A program made the translations under genes and the position numbers. A stretch of 64,000 bases of DNA. It comes from CAJCJE01 sp035948315. Its GTDB lineage: Bacteria > Actinomycetota > Actinomycetes > Mycobacteriales > Pseudonocardiaceae. Position 1 is the stretch's first letter, and each line of letters starts with the position of its first letter. Positions 59,997 through 64,000 of this stretch are shown here, piece after piece. The notes under the pieces were generated by a model that searched no databases, was not told the origin of the DNA, and was given only the letters and a program-made list of their open reading frames with translations. The DNA lies in assembly GCA_035948315.1 (NCBI GenBank), contig DASZJG010000057.1:1-64000 (forward strand), read 5' to 3'.

Positions 59997-61400
59997 ATGA
60001 GTACCGCTATGGAATCGAGCTTGGACAGTCATCACGCGGCCGTGACGACGCTCCGAGCAGCGTACTCCGCGCTGCCGCCCGGTTCGCGGGTGAGGCTGGC
60101 CAAGCCGACGTCCAATTTGTTCCGTTTTCGGGAGCCGACCGGGGCCCCTGGCCTGGACGTGAGCCAGTTCGGTTCGGTGCTGAGAGTGGACCCGGACGCG
60201 GCCGTCGCCGACGTCGGCGGCATGACCACCTACGAGCACCTGGTTGCCGCGACCCTGCCGCACGGCCTCATGCCGACCGTGGTTCCGCAGCTCAAGACCA
60301 TCACCCTCGGTGGCGCCGTGGCCGGCCTTGGCATCGAGGCGACCTCCTTCCGCAGCGGCCTGCCGCACGAGTCGCTGCTGGAGGCCGAGATCCTCACCGG
60401 CGACGGCCGGGTCGTGGTGGCCACCGCAGACGGCGAGCACGCCGACCTGTTCCGTGGCTTTCCCAATTCTTACGGCACGCTCGGTTACTCGTTGCGATTG
60501 CGTATCGAACTCGAACGGGTCCGGCCCTACGTCCGGTTGCGGCACGTCCGGTTCGGCGATGCGGTCGAATGCGCCGCGGCCATCGCCGAGATCTGTCGGG
60601 ATGCCAGCTACCAGGGCGAGCCCGTCGACTTCATCGACGGAACGGTGTTCGCCGCCGACCCGACCGCGGGCCACCCGGACGCCCGGCCCTACCTGACGCT
60701 CGGTGACTACGTCACCGAGGCGCCCTACACCAGCGACTACACCGGAATGAAGGTTTTCTACCAGTCGATCCCGGACCGCGAGGTCGACTACCTGACCATC
60801 CACGACTACCTGTGGCGTTGGGACACCGACTGGTTCTGGTGCTCGCGCGCGTTCGGCGTACAGCAACCGCTGGTGCGCAAGTTCTGGCCCAAGCGCTACC
60901 TGCGCTCGGACGTCTACCGCAAACTCGTCGCCCTGGACCGTCGCTACAAGTTCACCGACCGGCTGCACCGCTCGCTGGACGCGCCCGCGCACGAACCGGT
61001 CATCCAGGACGTCGAGGTGCCGGTCGAGCGGCTGGCCGAGTTCCTGGACTTCTTCCACCGCGAGATCGGCATCAGCCCGGTGTGGCTCTGCCCACTCAAG
61101 CTCCGCTCGAACGAGCAGTGGCCGCTGTACCCGCTCGCGCCGGGCAGGCTGTACGTGAACGTCGGATTCTGGTCGACCGTGGCACTCAAGCCCGGCGACG
61201 AGAACGGCTACTACAACCGGCTGATCGAGGACAAGGTCACCGAGTTGGACGGGCACAAGTCGCTCTACTCCGACTCGTTCTACTCGCGGGCCGAGTTCGA
61301 CCGGCTCTACAACGGTGCCGCCTACCAGGCGCTCAAGCAGGAGTACGACCCAGAAGGACGACTCCCCGACCTGTACGCGAAGTGCGTGCGCAACAGCTGA
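59997..61400 (+). CDS. tmsA: FAD-binding oxidoreductase for 10-methyl fatty acid synthesis (TmsA/BfaA-like)
   Basis: A 467-residue FAD_binding_4 flavoprotein (DVGGMTTYEHLVAATLP about 70; TITLGGAVAGLGIEATSFR about 102; EAEILTGDGRVV). Paired genes of this type and a CFA-like methyltransferase make 10-methylstearic (tuberculostearic) acid: the methyltransferase forms 10-methylene lipid and this enzyme reduces the methylene group. ATG 59997 is chosen; GTG 59991 and ATG 60009 are alternatives, none with a strong ribosome site. It lies 12 bp before tmsB. Confidence 0.85.
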   Translation: MSTAMESSLDSHHAAVTTLRAAYSALPPGSRVRLAKPTSNLFRFREPTGAPGLDVSQFGSVLRVDPDAAVADVGGMTTYEHLVAATLPHGLMPTVVPQLKTITLGGAVAGLGIEATSFRSGLPHESLLEAEILTGDGRVVVATADGEHADLFRGFPNSYGTLGYSLRLRIELERVRPYVRLRHVRFGDAVECAAAIAEICRDASYQGEPVDFIDGTVFAADPTAGHPDARPYLTLGDYVTEAPYTSDYTGMKVFYQSIPDREVDYLTIHDYLWRWDTDWFWCSRAFGVQQPLVRKFWPKRYLRSDVYRKLVALDRRYKFTDRLHRSLDAPAHEPVIQDVEVPVERLAEFLDFFHREIGISPVWLCPLKLRSNEQWPLYPLAPGRLYVNVGFWSTVALKPGDENGYYNRLIEDKVTELDGHKSLYSDSFYSRAEFDRLYNGAAYQALKQEYDPEGRLPDLYAKCVRNS

Positions 61401-61412
61401 GAGGAGTAGGCC

Positions 61413-62675
61413 GTGCGATTGGCCGAAGTGTTCACCCGGGTTGTCGGGCCGGATATGCCGATCGAGTTCGTCGCCTACGACGGAAGCCGCTCCGGCCCGT
61501 CGGACGCGACCGTGCGGCTGGAGGTCAAGTCACCGGTCGCCTTGTCCCACCTGGCATCCGCGCCAGGTGAACTCGGCTTCGCCCGCGCGTACGTGAGCGG
61601 GTCGCTGGAAGTCGTCGGCGACATGCACACCGCGCTCACCATGCTGATGAACCTGCCGCTCGACGGCATCGCGAGCATCCCGGCGGACGTGCGCGGCAGC
61701 CTGATCCGCAAGTCGATCGGCGCGCGGCTGTGGTGGCCGGTCAAGCCGCCGCCGCAGGAGCACCGCCAGCACGGTAGGCGGCACTCCAAGCGACGTGACT
61801 CCGCGGCGATCTCGCACCACTACGACGTGTCCAACCGCTTCTACGAGTACGTGCTCGGCCCGTCCATGGCCTACACCTGCGCGGTCTACCCGAACGAGCA
61901 CGCGAGCCTGGAAGAGGCCCAGTACACCAAGTTCGACCTGGTGGCGCGCAAGATCGGGCTGCGGCCCGGGATGCGCCTGCTGGACATCGGCTGCGGCTGG
62001 GGCGGCATGGTCATGCACGCCGCCCAGCACTACGGCGTCAAGGCTCTCGGTGTGACGCTCTCCAAGCAGCAGGCCGAATGGGCGCAGAAGGCCATTGTCG
62101 AACGCGGCCTGTCCGACCTCGCCGAGGTGCGGCACTCCGACTACCGCGACGTGGCCGAGGGCGACTTCGACGCGCTGAGTTCCATCGGCCTCACCGAGCA
62201 CATCGGCGAGGCGAACCTGCCCGGCTACTTCCAGTTCATCTACGACAAGCTCAAGCCGGGCGCGCGCGTGCTCAACCACTGCATCACCAGGGCCAACAAC
62301 CTCCTGGAAGCCAAGGTGAGTGGGTTCATCAACCGGTACGTGTTCCCGGACGGCGAACTCGAAGGCCCAGGCAAGCTCATGTCGATCATGACCGACACCG
62401 GCTTCGAGGTGCGGCACGAGGAGAACCTGCGCGAGCACTACGCGATGACGCTGCGCGAATGGTGCCGCAACCTCGACGACAACTGGAAAGCGGCCGTCGC
62501 CGAGGTCGGCGCCGGCACCGCGCGGGTCTGGCGGCTCTACATGGCCGCGTCGCGGGTCGGCTTCGACCGCAACCAGATCCAGTTGCACCAGATGCTCGCG
62601 GTCAAGCTCGACGGCGTCCGCTCGCACATGTCGCTGCGCCCCGACTGGGAGCCGGCGGCCGAACCCGCCATCTAG
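61413..62675 (+). CDS. tmsB: SAM-dependent fatty-acyl methyltransferase (TmsB/BfaB-like, CFA family)
   Basis: A 420-residue cyclopropane-fatty-acid-synthase family methyltransferase. SAM motif LLDIGCGWGGMVMHAA lies at about residue 190; also FYEYVLGPSMAYTCAVYPN (about 148) and SIGLTEHIGEANL (about 263, bicarbonate/active site region). It transfers a methyl group to an oleoyl chain in phospholipid. GTG 61413 has GAGGAG 6 nt upstream. Adjacent to the FAD reductase gene, so the final product is probably 10-methyl rather than cyclopropane lipid. Confidence 0.88.
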   Translation: MRLAEVFTRVVGPDMPIEFVAYDGSRSGPSDATVRLEVKSPVALSHLASAPGELGFARAYVSGSLEVVGDMHTALTMLMNLPLDGIASIPADVRGSLIRKSIGARLWWPVKPPPQEHRQHGRRHSKRRDSAAISHHYDVSNRFYEYVLGPSMAYTCAVYPNEHASLEEAQYTKFDLVARKIGLRPGMRLLDIGCGWGGMVMHAAQHYGVKALGVTLSKQQAEWAQKAIVERGLSDLAEVRHSDYRDVAEGDFDALSSIGLTEHIGEANLPGYFQFIYDKLKPGARVLNHCITRANNLLEAKVSGFINRYVFPDGELEGPGKLMSIMTDTGFEVRHEENLREHYAMTLREWCRNLDDNWKAAVAEVGAGTARVWRLYMAASRVGFDRNQIQLHQMLAVKLDGVRSHMSLRPDWEPAAEPAI

Positions 62676-62686
62676 CAGCGATTCGG

Positions 62687-63688
62687 CTACGTGACGTCCT
62701 TCGGCGCGTCCGTCGCGTGCAACCGGGACAACATCCGGTTGTACGCGGCGAGCGCGGCGTCGTCATCGTCGATGGACCGCTCGTCGTCCGGGTCCACCGT
62801 GTCCACACCCTGACTGGCCAGCGCGGAGCGGCGCGCCGCCTCCAGCCACTTGCCGGTGTCGTTCTGCCGCTCGGTGTCGGCCATCCACTGCGAGATGACC
62901 ACGACGATGATCACGAACATCAACCCGTCGCCGGCCACCCACATGATCCCGCCGCCGGTGTGGATGTCGTCGAGCAGACCGGGGCCCCAGGTGCGGTGCT
63001 GCGCGGCGTAGGCCGGGAACAGCTCGTGCGAGCTGAGCATCAGCACGACGCCCACCACGGTGTCCGCCATCATGCCCAGGAACAGCATGAACAGCCGCAG
63101 CGGATAGGACAGCGTGCGGCGCAGCGGCTCGTGGCCGAGCAGCGGCAGCAGGTAGAGGTAGCCGCTGACCAGGTAGAGCACGATCTCCAGGTCGTGCAGG
63201 CGCATGTCGGTCAGCATCGACTGGATGAACCCGGTCAGGTGGGTGCCGACCAGCACGGCCGCGTAGCCGGCGATGCCGAGCAGCGGGAAGGTCAACACCG
63301 CCGCCGTCCGCCCGTCCAGCAAGGCCCGGCTGTGCCGCGCGACCCGGTCGGTGCCCTCCTGCAACAGCCGCAGCGGTTGGCCCAGGATGAACAGCACCGG
63401 TACCACCATGATCAGCAGCAGGTGCTCGCACATGTGCAGCCAGAACAGCTCGTGCCCGTACACGTCGATGCCGCTGGAAATGGTCACCACGGCCACCGCG
63501 AGCGAGCCGAGGAACGCGGCCGTGCGGCCGATCGGCCAGCGCTCGGCGTCCGCGGGCCTGCGCAGGTACGCGCGGCTGAGGTAGAGCACCGCGAGCAGCA
63601 CCACGATCACGTCCGTGACCGGCGCGGCTTCCCAGGTGGTCAGCAGCCGGGCGACGGTCAGCGGCGGCAGCGTGCCCGACATGTCCAT
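62687..63688 (-). CDS. CtaG-like cytochrome c oxidase assembly membrane protein
   Basis: A 333-residue protein with seven or more membrane helices of the caa3_CtaG type. Conserved His residues occur in WLHMCEHLLLIMVVP and LVGTHLTGF, suitable for copper or haem handling during oxidase assembly. A hydrophilic Asp-rich tail (about 285-333) follows. ATG 63688 (MDMSG) is preferred over GTG 63724. Tail-to-tail with tmsB, 11 bp apart. Confidence 0.85.
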   Translation of the reverse strand: MDMSGTLPPLTVARLLTTWEAAPVTDVIVVLLAVLYLSRAYLRRPADAERWPIGRTAAFLGSLAVAVVTISSGIDVYGHELFWLHMCEHLLLIMVVPVLFILGQPLRLLQEGTDRVARHSRALLDGRTAAVLTFPLLGIAGYAAVLVGTHLTGFIQSMLTDMRLHDLEIVLYLVSGYLYLLPLLGHEPLRRTLSYPLRLFMLFLGMMADTVVGVVLMLSSHELFPAYAAQHRTWGPGLLDDIHTGGGIMWVAGDGLMFVIIVVVISQWMADTERQNDTGKWLEAARRSALASQGVDTVDPDDERSIDDDDAALAAYNRMLSRLHATDAPKDVT

Positions 63689-63807
63689 GATCGCGATCCC
63701 ATCTGAAAAATGCCTCCTCAGCACGGTACGCGACCGCCATGTGGGTGTGGCCGACCCCTCGGTGACTCGGCTTGCCTTGCCGGTTGGTCACCAACGACGA
63801 TGCACAG

Positions 63808-64000
63808 ATGCTCCCGACCCCGGCCAACCTCGCCAAAGCCGCGTCGAACGTCGCCACCAAGGTCTTCGGCGACGGACTGGCCGACCTGCGGCCGATGCCC
63901 CGCGTCCTGATCGACCAGGGCCCCAGCCGCTCGGTCTACCGGCTGTCCGGCCCGGACGCCGAAGGTCCGCCGGTGCTGCTCGTCCCGCCGCTGGCCGCGC
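63808..64000 (+). CDS. PhaC-like alpha/beta-hydrolase (N-terminus only)
   Basis: The window ends 64 codons into this gene. The visible part (PTPANLAKAASNVATKVFGD, then SRSVYRLSGP and PPVLLVPPLAA) resembles the start of actinobacterial class III-type polyhydroxyalkanoate synthases and related acyl hydrolases. The catalytic region is outside. Start ATG 63808 has no strong ribosome site. Confidence 0.6.
   Translation, partial: MLPTPANLAKAASNVATKVFGDGLADLRPMPRVLIDQGPSRSVYRLSGPDAEGPPVLLVPPLAA

Noticed and set aside
1..64000. CRISPR array, insertion sequence, prophage or tRNA-borne attachment site
   Set aside because: No regularly spaced repeats, transposase, integrase, phage genes or tRNA cloverleaf were seen.

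Overview
This is a stretch of high-GC actinobacterial chromosome. Codons end almost always in G or C, GTG starts are common, and reading frames abut by 4-bp ATGA/GTGA overlaps. A full-length fused alpha-ketoglutarate decarboxylase (Kgd) with a DUF6104-type neighbour, DUF3558-type lipoproteins beside ESX-type and PPE-like secreted proteins, a SARP/AfsR regulator and a 10-methyl fatty acid gene pair together suggest Pseudonocardiaceae or a close relative. This placement is inferred from gene families; no marker gene such as rRNA is present. I saw no rRNA, tRNA, CRISPR array, insertion sequence or phage gene.

Layout. 1-8632: an IclR regulator (cut by the window edge), a secreted glycosidase-like protein and a tight histidine-utilisation operon hutH-hutU-M20 hydrolase-hutF-hutI. 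A GTCT-N8-AGAC inverted repeat lies both upstream of the IclR gene and upstream of hutH. 8629-12890: a leftward cell-surface cluster (ESX-like hairpin protein, DUF3558-type lipoprotein, Gly-rich PPE-like protein, second DUF3558-type lipoprotein) and a divergent lipoprotein. 12887-16970: kgd and its small neighbour. 17211-23355: a fused heterodimer-type ABC exporter, then an ABC-2 permease with an ATPase that carries a 200-residue Gln/Pro-rich tail. 24471-25586: an orphan macrolide-type glycosyltransferase with a strong terminator. 25746-29323: alanine dehydrogenase, a PucR regulator and a YefM-YoeB toxin-antitoxin operon with an extra small leader gene and a palindromic operator. 29476-38116: secreted lipase, MFS/flavin monooxygenase pair, lipoprotein phosphoesterase, and EfeO/EfeB iron-uptake genes without efeU. 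39016-40213: a nickel permease behind a Nur-type box. 40210-43162: a drug exporter with its TetR, and a second TetR. 43270-50711: an amino-acid permease broken by one amber codon, an SGNH lipase, and an accD1-accA1-acyl-CoA dehydrogenase operon. 50760-58386: PdxH, a sedolisin protease, a divergent TetR/MFS pair sharing a 17-bp palindrome, and an AfsR-like regulator. 58535-64000: L,D-transpeptidase, the 10-methyl fatty acid pair, a CtaG-like membrane protein and the start of a PhaC-like gene.

How the genes work together. The hut operon should convert histidine to glutamate by the deiminase (HutF) route, with the M20 enzyme in the place of HutG. The second TetR, the broken permease and the acyl-CoA carboxylase operon share one 16-bp palindrome, GTTAnCGnnYGnTAAC, and so look like one branched-chain amino acid catabolic regulon. 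The most checkable new observations are the shared operators (hut, branched-chain regulon, Nur box), the M20 replacement of HutG, the amber codon in the permease, the extra gene overlapping yefM, and a possible 34-codon frame overlapping the end of ald.
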